From: Actinomadura hallensis
GTDB lineage: Bacteria; Actinomycetota; Actinomycetes; Streptosporangiales; Streptosporangiaceae
Assembly: GCF_006716765.1 (NCBI RefSeq)
Contig: NZ_VFPO01000001.1
Location: 2,170,001 to 2,234,000 of the forward strand
Length of the DNA: 64,000 nt
Direction: 5' to 3'
Each line of letters starts with the position of its first letter. The first letter of the stretch is position 1. Positions 19,608 to 29,286 of the stretch are shown here, piece by piece. The notes under the pieces are model-generated. The model was given only the letters and a program-made list of their open reading frames with translations, ran no database searches and was not told the DNA's origin. The translations under genes were made by a program, and so were the position numbers.

Positions 19608-20327
19608 GTGCCGCATCTCGAGTTCCTGGTCTTCTGCGGGCTGGCGGCCCTGATCGGCGCGATCGTGCAGAGCAGCGTCGGTCTCGGCGTCGGCCTCGTC
19701 GCGACCCCCGTGGTGACGATGCTGTTCCCGTCCCTCATGCCCGGCTCGATCCTGGTCATGGCCCTGCTGCTGCCCGTCGCGACCCTCGCGCAGGAGTTCG
19801 GGCACGCCGACCTGCGGGGGATCGGCTGGGCGTTCGCCGGCCGCGTCGCCGGGACCCCCGCCGGCGTCTGGCTCGTGGCGGCCGTCCCCGACCGCGCGCT
19901 CAGCGTGGTGATCGGCTTCTTCGTCCTCGCCGCCCTGGCCGCGACGAGCTGGACGCGCGAGGTGCCCCGCAACCGGCGCACCCTCGCCGCCGCCGGGCTC
20001 GTGTCCGGCACCACCGGCACCGCGTCCGGCATCGGCGGCCCGCCGATCGCGCTGCTCTACCAGCGGGAGAGCGGCCCCCGCGTCCGCGCGACCCTGGCGG
20101 TGTACTTCATCGTCGGGGCGCTGCTGTCCCTGGTCACCCTCGCCGCCGCCGGGCAGCTGCCCGCCGTGCAGGTCGTCGCGGGCCTGGCGCTGATGCCGTT
20201 CGTCCTCGTGGGCTTCGCCGCGGCCGGTCCGCTGCGCCGCTACCTCGACGCGGGACGCCTCCGCGCGGCCCTCCTCATCGTCGTCGGATCGTCCGCGGTG
20301 GCGCTGATCGTCCGTAATCTGGTCTGA
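19608..20327 (+). CDS. TSUP (TauE/SafE) family membrane permease
   Basis: This 239-residue integral membrane protein has about seven or eight hydrophobic helices and two related halves. These open with GAIVQSSVGLGVGLVATP and GTTGTASGIGGPPIALLYQ, the hallmark of TauE/SafE anion exporters, which move sulfite, sulfonates or other organic anions. The start is a GTG at 19608, with TATAAC (19593-19598) 9 bases upstream as a likely -10 box, giving a nearly leaderless mRNA. Its stop overlaps the ATG of the next gene (TGATG). Confidence 0.88.
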   Translation: MPHLEFLVFCGLAALIGAIVQSSVGLGVGLVATPVVTMLFPSLMPGSILVMALLLPVATLAQEFGHADLRGIGWAFAGRVAGTPAGVWLVAAVPDRALSVVIGFFVLAALAATSWTREVPRNRRTLAAAGLVSGTTGTASGIGGPPIALLYQRESGPRVRATLAVYFIVGALLSLVTLAAAGQLPAVQVVAGLALMPFVLVGFAAAGPLRRYLDAGRLRAALLIVVGSSAVALIVRNLV

Positions 20328-20890
20328 TGCGTCCCACCAAGGCCGACCTGGAGGCCGCCCGCGACCGCGTCGTCCCCGACGTCCTGCCCCCGGAGGGGAC
20401 GCCGCTGCGCGTCCTGTTCAGCGGTATCAACCCCGGCCTCTACTCCGGGGCGACCGGCCACCACTTCGCCCGGCCCGGCAACCGCTTCTGGCCCGCCCTG
20501 CACCGCTCCGGCTTCACCGACCGCCTGCTGCACCCCTCGGAGCAGGACCTCCTGCCCTCCTACGGCCTCGGCATCACCAACCTCGCGCACCGCACCACGG
20601 CCCGCGCCGACGAGCTGACGGACGCCGAGCTCCGCGAGGGAGGCGCCCGCCTGGCCGCCCTGGTCGAACGGCTCTGCCCCGCCTACCTCGCCGTCGCCGG
20701 CGTCACCGCCTACCGCACGGCGTTCGGCCGCCCCCGCGCCCGGATAGGCCCCCAGGACGAGACGTTCGGCCACGCCAAGGTATGGGTCCTCCCGAACCCG
20801 AGCGGCCTCAACGCGAGCTGGTCCCTCGACCGCATCACCGCCGAGTTCACCCGCCTCCGCCAGGCGGCCGACGCCCTCAAAGCCCCCTGA
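20327..20890 (+). CDS. mug: Mismatch-specific uracil/thymine DNA glycosylase
   Basis: The product is 187 residues of the Mug/TDG branch of the uracil-DNA glycosylase superfamily, which removes U or T from G mismatches. The active-site motif GINPGLYS is at residues 33-40 with Asn35 as in E. coli Mug, and the second motif is LPNPSGLNAS. It overlaps the upstream permease gene by one base and its 3' end overlaps the convergent Uma2 gene by 14 bases. Confidence 0.93.
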   Translation: MRPTKADLEAARDRVVPDVLPPEGTPLRVLFSGINPGLYSGATGHHFARPGNRFWPALHRSGFTDRLLHPSEQDLLPSYGLGITNLAHRTTARADELTDAELREGGARLAALVERLCPAYLAVAGVTAYRTAFGRPRARIGPQDETFGHAKVWVLPNPSGLNASWSLDRITAEFTRLRQAADALKAP

Positions 20891-21533
20891 GGAACCCTGG
20901 CCGCTCCGTGAGAACCTTCGGATCGAACCGCACCGTGAACGGCTTGTCCGCCGGTACCTCGACCTCCAGGACCTCCCCGGCCTTCGCCGACCGGTCGAGC
21001 CGGTAAGTGCTGAACCGTTTGCCGGTGGGCCCGGCTTCGTATTCGTCCAGCACGAACACCTGCACGCCGGGTTCCGGCGTGTAGTCGACCAGCCAGTACT
21101 GGGGGATGCCCATCGCCGCGTACTCCTGGGGCTTGCGGAAACGGTCCCTGCCTTCGCTCCCGCTGCGCGGTGAGACCACCTCGACGACCAGGAGCAGCTC
21201 ATGGCCCGGAAACGTGGTCGGGCAGTCGCCGTCGAACCAGGAGTCGGCGACGTCTCCGGGGACGACGATCACATCGGGCTTGCGGATGCCGGCCGTCGTC
21301 TCGATCTCCCAGTCGCCGCCTCTGTCGACGTAGACGGACGCGCCCGCCTGCCGGGCGGCGGCATCGAGGAGTTCGTGCAACCTGCGATAGGCGTAGTTGT
21401 GCAGGGGGTTCGGAGACAGCTTGACCAGCGACCCATCTTCGAGCTCCAGGCCGCGGCCTTCGTCCTCTCGGGCGTGCAGGTCTTCCACCGTGTACGGGCC
21501 ATGCCCGCCATGCTGATCATGTGCGATGCTCAT
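20877..21533 (-). CDS. Uma2 family (DUF820) restriction-endonuclease-like protein
   Basis: This 218-residue protein is of the PD-(D/E)XK fold. Candidate active-site residues are Asp in IRKPDVIVVP, Glu in LLLVVEVVSPRS and Lys in RDRFRKPQEYAAMG. It ends with the usual beta-rich Uma2 tail (VFVLDEYEA, FTVRFDPKVL). The family is abundant in actinobacteria and cyanobacteria and its role is unclear. The ATG at 21533 has GGAG at good spacing; an upstream ATG at 21566 is weaker. The gene converges on mug. Confidence 0.88.
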   Translation of the reverse strand: MSIAHDQHGGHGPYTVEDLHAREDEGRGLELEDGSLVKLSPNPLHNYAYRRLHELLDAAARQAGASVYVDRGGDWEIETTAGIRKPDVIVVPGDVADSWFDGDCPTTFPGHELLLVVEVVSPRSGSEGRDRFRKPQEYAAMGIPQYWLVDYTPEPGVQVFVLDEYEAGPTGKRFSTYRLDRSAKAGEVLEVEVPADKPFTVRFDPKVLTERPGFLRGL

Positions 21534-21626
21534 GTCCCGCTCCAGTTGGTGGCATGACGAACCCATGCAAGGGACTAGGTTATCCCGCCCGACTTTTCGC
21601 CACCGAGCGCAGTGGAGCCTTTACTC

Positions 21627-22061
21627 TCAGGTGACGTTGTTGAGGGCGGTGGCGAGCATGGCGGTCGCCTCGGCGACGAGGGAGGGCTTCGGCTGCCAGA
21701 GGCCGGGGTGGCCGACGGTCACGATGGGCCGGGGGAGGGCGCGGACTCCGCCGAGGTGCCAGTGGTGGGAGCCGGGGTCGGCCCACGGGCCGCAGTCGCA
21801 GGAGCCGCCGTGGACGGTGGCGGAGCAGACGTCCTCCAGGTCGGCGACGGCGATGACGGCGCCGATGGTGGCGAGCGGGTCGCGCGGGTCCCAGCCGGCG
21901 GCCTGGACGAGCGGGGAGTCGCACGCCTTCAGGTCGACGCGCATGGACGCGTGGATGAGCAGCGGGCCGCGGTAGGCGGTCGGCACGTCCTGGTTCGAGA
22001 CGGTCTTGCCGCCGCGCGCGATCGCGAACGCCCAGGGCTGCTGAACACTCATCGCCTGCAC
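21627..22061 (-). CDS. ASCH domain protein
   Basis: This small protein (144 residues) begins VQAMSVQQPWAFAIARGGKT and continues with a YRGPLLIHAS segment, the typical ASCH beta-barrel opening found in proteins thought to bind RNA or modified nucleobases. A CDCGPWADPGSHHWHLGGV segment later carries Cys and His. The GTG at 22061 is chosen because a clean GGAGGT lies 6 bases before it; the ATG at 22052 is the alternative. No coupled partner gene is seen. Confidence 0.85.
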   Translation of the reverse strand: MQAMSVQQPWAFAIARGGKTVSNQDVPTAYRGPLLIHASMRVDLKACDSPLVQAAGWDPRDPLATIGAVIAVADLEDVCSATVHGGSCDCGPWADPGSHHWHLGGVRALPRPIVTVGHPGLWQPKPSLVAEATAMLATALNNVT

Positions 22062-22305
22062 GCGGTCACCTCCGAAGATCGCCCCATCCCCGCCGCGGGG
22101 CCGCCGCGTCCCCGGCGGGACGCCGGTGCGCCGCGCGACGATGCCCGAGAGGCTAGGCCCATATCGGCGGATATGCCAATGAGTGCGGTGAGCGCGTCGT
22201 CGTCCGCACGGGAAGCGGGGACGGGTCGAGCGATGCCCATGCGGATCTCCTTCGATCATCCGTGTGACGCGCGGGGAACCGGTTCGGTTGACGTGCCGGT
22301 GTGAA

Positions 22306-22675
22306 TCAGCCCTTCAGCGCCCCGTCATCAGCCCCCGCGAACAGGGAGTCGTTCCACATCGCCAGTGGAAGAGCCCCGACACCGAGCTCGCGGGCTCTTT
22401 TCGGCACGGCGTTACCGCCAATGACGAGTGGCACACCGATGCTTTGAGTCCCGTCCTCGACGGCCTTCAGCGCGTCGATGAACTCCGCGATCGACGCGGG
22501 CGGCCCGTCGATCCGGCGTCCTCCAGGATGGAGGGGTTGTACCAGAGGACGTTCGACCGGTGGACGTTCACCGGCACCGAGTAGAAGTGCCCCTGTTTGG
22601 TGATCTGGTCGAGGAGCTGCTTCGGAGAGACCGAGTTCAGGCGGTTGTCGGCCTGCTCGCATCGTCCGTCCCTTG
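22306..22675 (-). pseudogene. Remnant of a CUT1-type sugar ABC transporter binding protein
   Basis: Two reading frames hold consecutive parts of one extracellular solute-binding protein. Frame one (about 22675-22470) encodes FYSVPVNVHRSNVLWYN and ILEDAG. Frame two resumes with PPASIAEFIDALKAVEDG and IGVPLVIGG down to the stop at 22306. Restoring one G near 22514 would make the join continuous. The signal peptide, N-terminal lobe and most of the C-terminal lobe are absent, and no permease genes are near, so this is a decayed fragment rather than a sequencing error. Confidence 0.72.
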
Positions 22676-22828
22676 CGCCGGCCCCCTGGGGAGGCGGGCG
22701 TCCGCTCGGATCGGCGCACCGGTCAGCGCCGGGGACGGAATGTGATCAAGAGGTGATGCGCGCCGCGAAACGGGACGGGCCGCCCGCCCGTCCGCGCTCC
22801 GCGGGCTCACCGGCGACGGCTCAGCGGC

Positions 22829-23419
22829 TCACCAGCCGAGCGCCGGCGGCAGGTCGCGCTGGCCCGCGTCGGGCCATTCGAGCGGGGCGCCGAGCGGAGC
22901 CAGCTCGGCGAGCTGGAGGCGGTACCACGGCGACGCCTCGGGCCGCTCGGTCAGCTCCAGGCAGCGGTCCCACGTCCACCACTCGGCCCACTCGACCTCC
23001 TCCGGGTTCGGCCGGACGGGCCCGTTCACCGGGACGGTGGCGCGCACCACGGGGCAGCGCTCGTTCTCGACCGTGCCGTCCTCGGCGACCGCCCGGTACT
23101 GGAACCGGGGCAGGACGGACGTGAACGTCGCGGAGGCGGCGGCGTCCCCCATGCCCAGCTCGTCCCGCAGGCGCCGGAGGATCGCGTCGCGCAGCTTCTC
23201 GCCGGGGCCGGGGTGCCCGCAGCAGCTTCCGGTCCACACGCCGGGGAACGTCTGCTTGTCGAGGGCGCGCCGGGTGATGAGAACGCGACCCTCCGTGTCC
23301 ACCACATAGCACGAAAAAGCCAGGTGGTACGGCGTGTTCCTGTGGTGACTCGTGCTCTTCGGTGCGCTCCCGACGGCCTCATCGTCCGCGTTGAGCAGCA
23401 CAATCTCTTCGACGCCCAT
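22829..23419 (-). CDS. idi: Isopentenyl-diphosphate delta-isomerase, type I
   Basis: The product is a 196-residue Nudix-fold enzyme interconverting IPP and DMAPP. The catalytic Cys is C67 in TGSCCGHP, the same number as in E. coli, and the acidic pair is E118/E120 in ENERCP. Metal ligands H25 and H32 ([14 protein letters not shown]) are present. It is divergent from dxs, so one intergenic region can coordinate two steps of isoprenoid precursor supply for the hopanoid and quinone pathways. Confidence 0.96.
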   Translation of the reverse strand: MGVEEIVLLNADDEAVGSAPKSTSHHRNTPYHLAFSCYVVDTEGRVLITRRALDKQTFPGVWTGSCCGHPGPGEKLRDAILRRLRDELGMGDAAASATFTSVLPRFQYRAVAEDGTVENERCPVVRATVPVNGPVRPNPEEVEWAEWWTWDRCLELTERPEASPWYRLQLAELAPLGAPLEWPDAGQRDLPPALGW

Positions 23420-23590
23420 GCCCTCTTACTACCCCATCCCCGTCCTGGAGGTCAGTTCTTCCACTCGGGGTCAGTCTTTTCACACCTGCGGGGCAGGCGG
23501 GCTGCGGCGCGCCGCGGGCCGACCGTGATTAGACTCGGATCGGCGCCCGAGCCAGGGGAGACCCGATCCCCGACGGAGGAGTTGAAACGA

Positions 23591-25522
23591 GTGAGCCTGC
23601 TGGAGTCGATCACGGGTCCCGACGACCTCAAACGACTGGACGCCGCTCAACTGCCTCGCCTCGCGGAGGAGATCCGCGAATTCCTCGTCCAGGCGGTCTC
23701 CAAGACCGGCGGGCATCTGGGACCCAATCTCGGCGCGGTCGAACTGACGATCGCGCTGCACCGGGTCTTCGACTCCCCGCACGACAAGATCCTGTTCGAC
23801 ACGGGGCACCAGGCGTACGTCCACAAGATGCTGACCGGCCGCCTCGACTTCGAGCGGCTGCGCAAGCGCGGCGGCCTTTCCGGGTACCCGAGCCGCGCCG
23901 AGTCCGAGCACGACGTCATCGAGAACTCGCACGCCTCCACCGCGCTGTCGTACGCCGACGGGTTCGCCAAGGCGTTCCAGCTGCGGGGCGAGACCGACCG
24001 CGCCGTGGTCGCCGTCGTGGGCGACGGCGCGCTGACCGGCGGCATGTGCTGGGAGGCCCTCAACAACATCGCGGGCGGGACCGACCGCCCCGTCATCATC
24101 GTGGTCAACGACAACGGCCGCTCCTACTCCCCGACGATCGGCGGCCTCGCCGCCCACCTCGCCGACCTCCGCGTCACCCAGGGGTACGAGCACGCCCTCG
24201 ACCTCATCAAACGGACCGTTCCACGGACGCCGGTGGTGGGCAACATCACCTACGACGCGCTGCACGGCATCAAGAAGGGCCTCAAGGACGTCCTGCAGCC
24301 GCAGGCCATGTTCGAGGACCTCGGCATGAAGTACGTCGGCCCCATCGACGGGCACGACGAGGACGCCGTGGAGCGCGCGCTGCGCCGGGCCCGCGGGTTC
24401 GGCCAGCCGGTCATCGTGCACTGCATCACGAAGAAGGGCCGCGGGTACGCGCCGGCCGAGAACGACACCGAGGACTGCATGCACGGCGGCGGCGCGTTCG
24501 ACCCCGCCACCGGCGCGTTCGTCCGCAAGAAGGGCGGCCCCGCCTGGACGAAGGTCTTCGGCGAGGAGATGGTCGCGATCGGGCGCGAGCGCCGCGACGT
24601 GGTCGCCATCACCGCGGCGATGCTGCACCCGACGGGGCTGGCGCCGTTCGCCGAGGCGTTCCCCGACCGGATCTTCGACGTCGGCATCGCCGAGCAGCAC
24701 GCCGTCACGTCCGCGACCGGGCTGGCAATGGGCGGGCTGCACCCCGTCGTGGCCGTGTACGCGACGTTCCTGAACCGCGCGTTCGACCAGGTCCTGATGG
24801 ACACCGCGCTGCACGGGCAGCCGGTCACGTTCGCGCTCGACCGCTCCGGAGTGACCGGCGACGACGGCGCCAGCCACAACGGCATGTGGGACCTGTCGAT
24901 CCTGCAGCTGGTGCCGGGCATGCGGATCGCCGTGCCCCGCGACGGCGCGCGGCTGCGCGAGCTGCTGCGCGAGTGCGTCGCCGTCGACGACGGCCCGACC
25001 GCGATCCGGTACCCGAAGGGCCCCGCCGCCGAGGACCTCGAGGCCATCGGCAAGGCCGGGGAGATGGACGTCCTGGCCCGCCACGACGGTTCCAACGGCA
25101 CCCGCGTCCTGCTGGTCGCGGCGGGATCGATGGCGGCGCCCGCGGTCGAGGCGGCGGGCCTGATCTCCGCGCAGGGCATCGGGGTCACGGTCGTCGACCC
25201 GCGGTGGGTGAAGCCGCTCGACCCGGCGCTGCTCGACCTCGCCCGCGAGCACGCCCTGGTCGCCGTCGCCGAGGACAACGGCCGCACCGGCGCCGTGGGC
25301 GACGCCGTCGCCCGCCTCCTGCGCGACTCCGAGATCGACGTCCCGGTCCGCACGTTCGGCATCCCGCAGGAGTTCCTCGACCACGCCGCGCGCGCCGAGA
25401 TCCTCGCCGACATCGGGCTGACCCCGCAGGCGCTCGCCCGCGACATCACCGAGCACGTCGCCCGGATCACCGCGTCGGAGAGCGACGCTCCGGCCGCCTC
25501 GGAGACCTCCGACCACGAGTGA
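23591..25522 (+). CDS. dxs: 1-deoxy-D-xylulose-5-phosphate synthase
   Basis: This 643-residue thiamine-diphosphate enzyme makes DXP from pyruvate and glyceraldehyde 3-phosphate, the entry to the MEP pathway. TPP/Mg binding is seen in [16 protein letters not shown], the catalytic His region in TGHQAYVHK, and the pyrimidine-domain motifs in [11 protein letters not shown] and [17 protein letters not shown] lies 9 bases before the GTG at 23591. The same frame is open further upstream into the idi promoter but without a ribosome-binding site. A TAGACT box at 23530-23535 is a likely -10. Confidence 0.97.
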   Translation: MSLLESITGPDDLKRLDAAQLPRLAEEIREFLVQAVSKTGGHLGPNLGAVELTIALHRVFDSPHDKILFDTGHQAYVHKMLTGRLDFERLRKRGGLSGYPSRAESEHDVIENSHASTALSYADGFAKAFQLRGETDRAVVAVVGDGALTGGMCWEALNNIAGGTDRPVIIVVNDNGRSYSPTIGGLAAHLADLRVTQGYEHALDLIKRTVPRTPVVGNITYDALHGIKKGLKDVLQPQAMFEDLGMKYVGPIDGHDEDAVERALRRARGFGQPVIVHCITKKGRGYAPAENDTEDCMHGGGAFDPATGAFVRKKGGPAWTKVFGEEMVAIGRERRDVVAITAAMLHPTGLAPFAEAFPDRIFDVGIAEQHAVTSATGLAMGGLHPVVAVYATFLNRAFDQVLMDTALHGQPVTFALDRSGVTGDDGASHNGMWDLSILQLVPGMRIAVPRDGARLRELLRECVAVDDGPTAIRYPKGPAAEDLEAIGKAGEMDVLARHDGSNGTRVLLVAAGSMAAPAVEAAGLISAQGIGVTVVDPRWVKPLDPALLDLAREHALVAVAEDNGRTGAVGDAVARLLRDSEIDVPVRTFGIPQEFLDHAARAEILADIGLTPQALARDITEHVARITASESDAPAASETSDHE

Positions 25523-25533
25523 CCGCGGCGCGC

Positions 25534-25566
25534 CGCCGGCGGAGGGCCCCCGGCCCTTCGCCGGCG
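25534..25566 (+). terminator. Terminator after dxs
   Basis: A 15-bp stem with a single G-T type mismatch (25534-25548 with 25552-25566) and a CCC loop starts 11 bases after the dxs stop. A smaller 7-bp hairpin at 25660-25676 lies nearer the convergent gene and may serve it. Confidence 0.75.
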
Positions 25567-25699
25567 CCGTCGCACGAGGGGACGTCGCTGGAGCGGTCTC
25601 CCAGGGGGCGAGTCGCGTCGGCAGGATGGCGAAGCGGTGCCGCGCTCGCGGGACCGAGGGCTCGCCGGAGGCGAGCGTCGTGGCCGCGACGTGCGGACG

Positions 25700-26065
25700 C
25701 TAGACGCCCTCCGCCGACAGCAGCCGCCAGAAATGGGTGATGGACGCGGCGGACGTGCCGAGGTCACGGCCCGAGTACGTCCACTGCCCGCGCAGCCGCC
25801 ACGGGCGGCCCGCACCGTCCTGGACGAAGACCTGCAGCGGGAAGCACGCGTCGTGCGCCCGGATGACCCCGGACGGATCGACCGTGGGCGACAGCGTGGG
25901 CTGACCCTCGCACCGCACGCCCATCACGGACGTGCGCGGGTCCTGACGCAGGAGCCCCTGCGTCAGGTCGTACACGAGTACGGACACGTAGTCGGGACCC
26001 AGCCACCTGAGGTCGGGGACGGTCTCGGGTGGGGGGAACCCGTACAGTTCTGGACCGCCGGCCAC
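25700..26065 (-). CDS. Hypothetical protein
   Basis: I do not recognise this 121-residue protein. It has no signal peptide or membrane helix and reads as a small globular alpha/beta protein (YVSVLVYDLTQGLLRQD, FPLQVFVQDG, WTYSGRDLGTSAASITHFW). Codon use matches its neighbours. The GTG at 26065 is chosen because TACCGT (26078-26073) lies 7 bases upstream as a leaderless -10 box; a GTG at 26074 would give three more residues but overlap that box. It is 68 bases from fprA, which is on the same strand. Confidence 0.7.
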   Translation of the reverse strand: MAGGPELYGFPPPETVPDLRWLGPDYVSVLVYDLTQGLLRQDPRTSVMGVRCEGQPTLSPTVDPSGVIRAHDACFPLQVFVQDGAGRPWRLRGQWTYSGRDLGTSAASITHFWRLLSAEGV

Positions 26066-26133
26066 AGGCCGCACGGTAGCGCCCAGGCCATGGATCCGTC
26101 ACTACCCAGCGGCCGGGTTCTTGCGCGGGCGGG

Positions 26134-27483
26134 TCAGTCCTCGCCGCGGCAGGCCGCCGTCATCGCCTCCCAGCGGCCCAGCTTGACCCGCTCACCGCGG
26201 TCGAGCGACCGGGCGAGGGCGATCTCGGCGGCGTCGAGCCTGAGCCAGTCGTCGTAGGTGACGACGGGCAGGCCGCGCGCCTCCAGCAGCTCCTCGATGG
26301 TGCGCTTGGCGGCGGTCTCCGTGCCCTCGAGGTCCTCCAGGAGGTTGCGGACGGTCTCGGCGGCGTCGGACTTGTTGGTGCCGACGACGCCGGTCGGGCC
26401 GCGCTTGATCCACCCGGCGACGTACTCGCGGGGGACGGGGGAGCCGTCCGGGCCGATGATGCGGCCGCCCTCATTCGGCACGGTGTAGGAGCGCTCGTCG
26501 AACGGGACGCCCTCCAGGGGGACGCTCTGGTAGCCGACCGAGCGCAGCACCATGCCGACGGGGAGCGTCTCGAACTCGCCGGTGCCGATGACGCGGCCCG
26601 ACTCGTCCAGGCGGGTCTTCTCCAGCCGGAGGCCCTCGACGCGCTCGGTGCCGAGGATCTCGGCGGGGGCGCGCCAGAACCGCACGTCGATGTGGCGGGG
26701 ACGGTCCCTGGCGGGCTCGGCCGTCCAGGAGTTGAGGACCTTGATGTTGCCGCCGACCTTGCGGTCCTTCTCCGCGAGCTCGGCGCTCGCGGGGTCGAGC
26801 ACCATGTCCTCGGGGCTGACGTGGATGCCGGCGTTGGGCAGCTCGCCCAGCTCGCGGGCCTCCTTGGTGGTGAACTTCGCCTGCGCCGGGCCGCGCCGCC
26901 CGATCATGTGGATGCGCTTCACCCGGCTCTGCGACAGCGCCTCGATGACCTGCTCCGGGACGTCGGTCTCCCGCAGCTCGTCGGCCGTCTTGGCGAGGAT
27001 GCGGACGACGTCGACGGCCACGTTCCCGACGCCGATCACCGCGACCTCCTCGACCGACAGGTCGAAGGCGTGGTCGGCGGCGTCGGGGTGCCCGCAGTAC
27101 CAGTTGACGAAGTCGGTCGCGGCGACGCTGCCCGGCAGGTCCTCGCCGGGGATCCGCATCTGCCGGTCCACCATCGCGCCGGTGGAGTAGATGACGGCGT
27201 CGTAGCAGTCGAGCAGGTCGTCGCGGCTGATGTCGCGGCCGAGCTCGACGCAGCCGAAGAACCGCACGGCGGGGTTCTCCAGCACCTTCTGCAGATACCG
27301 GGCGATCGACTTGATGGACTTGTGGTCCGGTGCGACGCCGTACCGCACCAGCCCGTACGGTGTCGGGAGCCGGTCGAACACGTCGACGCGGACATCGCCG
27401 TCCGTCTGCTTGACGAGGGCCTCGGCGGCGTAGATGCCAGCCGGTCCCGAGCCGATCACCGCTACGCGAACTGGAGAAGCCAT
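26134..27483 (-). CDS. fprA: Ferredoxin/adrenodoxin-type NADP+ reductase
   Basis: This 449-residue flavoprotein of the glutathione-reductase-like FNR family is close in layout to mycobacterial FprA. An FAD-binding GSGPAGIYAAEAL is near the N-terminus, and an NADP-binding VIGVGNVAVDVVRIL follows, then GRRGPAQAKFT and the C-terminal WIKRGPTGVVGTNKSDA. It passes electrons from NADPH to ferredoxins and so to P450s or other oxygenases. ATGs at 27483 and 27492 are both possible starts; the shorter one begins directly with the nucleotide-binding strand. Confidence 0.93.
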   Translation of the reverse strand: MASPVRVAVIGSGPAGIYAAEALVKQTDGDVRVDVFDRLPTPYGLVRYGVAPDHKSIKSIARYLQKVLENPAVRFFGCVELGRDISRDDLLDCYDAVIYSTGAMVDRQMRIPGEDLPGSVAATDFVNWYCGHPDAADHAFDLSVEEVAVIGVGNVAVDVVRILAKTADELRETDVPEQVIEALSQSRVKRIHMIGRRGPAQAKFTTKEARELGELPNAGIHVSPEDMVLDPASAELAEKDRKVGGNIKVLNSWTAEPARDRPRHIDVRFWRAPAEILGTERVEGLRLEKTRLDESGRVIGTGEFETLPVGMVLRSVGYQSVPLEGVPFDERSYTVPNEGGRIIGPDGSPVPREYVAGWIKRGPTGVVGTNKSDAAETVRNLLEDLEGTETAAKRTIEELLEARGLPVVTYDDWLRLDAAEIALARSLDRGERVKLGRWEAMTAACRGED

Positions 27484-27569
27484 GCCGGCCATTGTGCACA
27501 CCCCGCGGGCGAAATGACACAGTGACCCCCGAACAGGACGCCCGTCACCCGCCGGTCAACGCGTTGCGA

Positions 27570-29087
27570 TCATCGTTCGACGGGAGGCCGGTGACCTGCG
27601 GATCCGGGCTCGGCGGGCGTCCGGGCCTCGGCTCGGACGCGGCTCTTCCGGTAGCCGTAGGCCGCGTAGACGACGATCCCGGCGGCCATCCACACCAGGA
27701 ACCGCAGCCAGGTCTCCACCGGAAGGTTGATCATCACGAACAGGCAGGCGACGACCGACAGCGCGGGCACCAGCGGCACCAGCGGGGTGCGGAACGCGCG
27801 CGGCAGGTCGGGCCGGGTGCGGCGCAGGATCACGACGGCGACCGAGACGACGATGAACGCGAACAGCGTGCCGATGTTGACCAGCGTCGCGAGCTCGGCC
27901 AGCGGGATGAACCCGGAGACCACCGCCACGATCACGCCCATGATGACGGTCGAGCGGTAGGGCGTGCCGAAACGGGGATGGACGGCCGAGATCCAGGCGG
28001 GCATCAGCCCGTCCCGGCTCAGCGCGAAGAAGATGCGGCTCATCCCGAGCAGCAGGATCAGCACGACGGTGACGAGGCCCACGACGGCGCCGACGTCGAT
28101 GATCGTCGCGAACACCGGACGCCCGACGGCCTTGAACGCGTCGGCCAGCGGCGCCTCGGTGCTCAGCTCCGTGTAGCGCTGCATGCCGACGAGGACGGTC
28201 GCCACGGACGCGTACAGCACGGCGGTGACGACGAGGGATCCGACGAGGCCGATCGGCAGGTCGCGCTGCGGGCGCCGCGCCTCCTCGGCGGCGGCGGCGA
28301 CGATGTCGAACCCGATGTAGGCGAAGAACACGATCGCGAGGGCGGAGAAGACGCCGAGCCAGCCGAAGGCGACCGGCGTGACCCCGAACAGCACCTGCAT
28401 CAGCGGGGCGTCCGGCCCCTCGACCTCCGGCGTCGACTGCGAGGGCGGGACGAACGGGTCGTAGTTGGCCCCCTTGACGAAGAACAGCCCGGCGACGATC
28501 ACCAGCAGCACCACCCCGATCTTGATCGCGACGACCACGGCGTTGAACCGCGCGGAGATCTTGATGCCGAGCACGAGCAGCGTGGTGACCGCCAGCACCA
28601 TCGCGATCGCCGGGACGTTGACCGTTCCGCCCTCGCCCGGCGGGGCGGAGACGGCGTCCGGCATCGTGACGCCGAGACCGTCCAGCAGTGAGGCGAAGTA
28701 GCCGGACCAGCCGACCGCGACCACGGCCGCGCCGAGCGCCATCTCCAGGATGAGGTCCCAGCCGATGATCCATGCCGGGAACTCGCCGAGGGTCGCGTAG
28801 GAGAAGGTGTAGGCCGACCCGGCGACCGGGACGGTGGAGGCGAACTCGGCGTAGCACAGCGCGGCCAGCCCGCACACGACGGCGGCGAGGATGAACGACA
28901 GCGCGACCGCGGGGCCGGCGTTGTCGCGGGCGACCTGCCCGGTCAGCACGAAGATGCCGGTCCCGACGATCACGCCGACGCCGAAGACCGTGAGGTCGAG
29001 CGGGCCCAGCGCGCGCCGCAGCCGGTGCGTGGGCTCCTCGGTGTCGCGGATCGACTGCTCGACCGACTTCGTCCGCAGCAGGTCCAT
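27570..29087 (-). CDS. Amino acid permease, APC superfamily
   Basis: This 505-residue polytopic membrane protein has about 12-13 helices. The conserved helix 1 motif (GVGVIVGTGIFVLTG) and the helix 2-3 region (CYAEFASTVPVAGSAYTF) mark it as a cationic-amino-acid-transporter-like member of the APC superfamily. The substrate is not predictable from sequence alone. It stands alone; the terminator at 29204-29242 separates it from the fad operon upstream. Confidence 0.93.
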   Translation of the reverse strand: MDLLRTKSVEQSIRDTEEPTHRLRRALGPLDLTVFGVGVIVGTGIFVLTGQVARDNAGPAVALSFILAAVVCGLAALCYAEFASTVPVAGSAYTFSYATLGEFPAWIIGWDLILEMALGAAVVAVGWSGYFASLLDGLGVTMPDAVSAPPGEGGTVNVPAIAMVLAVTTLLVLGIKISARFNAVVVAIKIGVVLLVIVAGLFFVKGANYDPFVPPSQSTPEVEGPDAPLMQVLFGVTPVAFGWLGVFSALAIVFFAYIGFDIVAAAAEEARRPQRDLPIGLVGSLVVTAVLYASVATVLVGMQRYTELSTEAPLADAFKAVGRPVFATIIDVGAVVGLVTVVLILLLGMSRIFFALSRDGLMPAWISAVHPRFGTPYRSTVIMGVIVAVVSGFIPLAELATLVNIGTLFAFIVVSVAVVILRRTRPDLPRAFRTPLVPLVPALSVVACLFVMINLPVETWLRFLVWMAAGIVVYAAYGYRKSRVRAEARTPAEPGSAGHRPPVER

Positions 29088-29203
29088 CCCCGGCGTCTCC
29101 CATCTGTCGGCACTGCTGATCGGCGGCCGATTGGCGTATGCCCGTCTGTGCGCGGCTTATGGCAGACGAGACCTTTGCATCCCCGTGAAGGGGCGGAAGG
29201 TCC

Positions 29204-29242
29204 GGAGAGGGCGTCCCGATCCGGGGTCGAGACGCCCTCTCC
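29204..29242 (-). terminator. Terminator after the fadAB operon
   Basis: A perfect 12-bp stem, GGAGAGGGCGTC at 29204-29215 pairing with 29231-29242, encloses a 15-base loop. It lies 45 bases beyond the fadB stop and before the amino acid permease gene. Confidence 0.7.
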
Positions 29243-29286
29243 GTGGGAGCGGCGGGGGGCGGTCAGGGGGAGCGGACCGGGCGCGG

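Noticed and set aside
23213..23590. N-terminal extension of dxs into the idi coding region
   Set aside because: The extension is open but lacks a ribosome-binding site, overlaps idi and has no resemblance to DXS; the GTG at 23591 with GGAGGAG gives the normal length.
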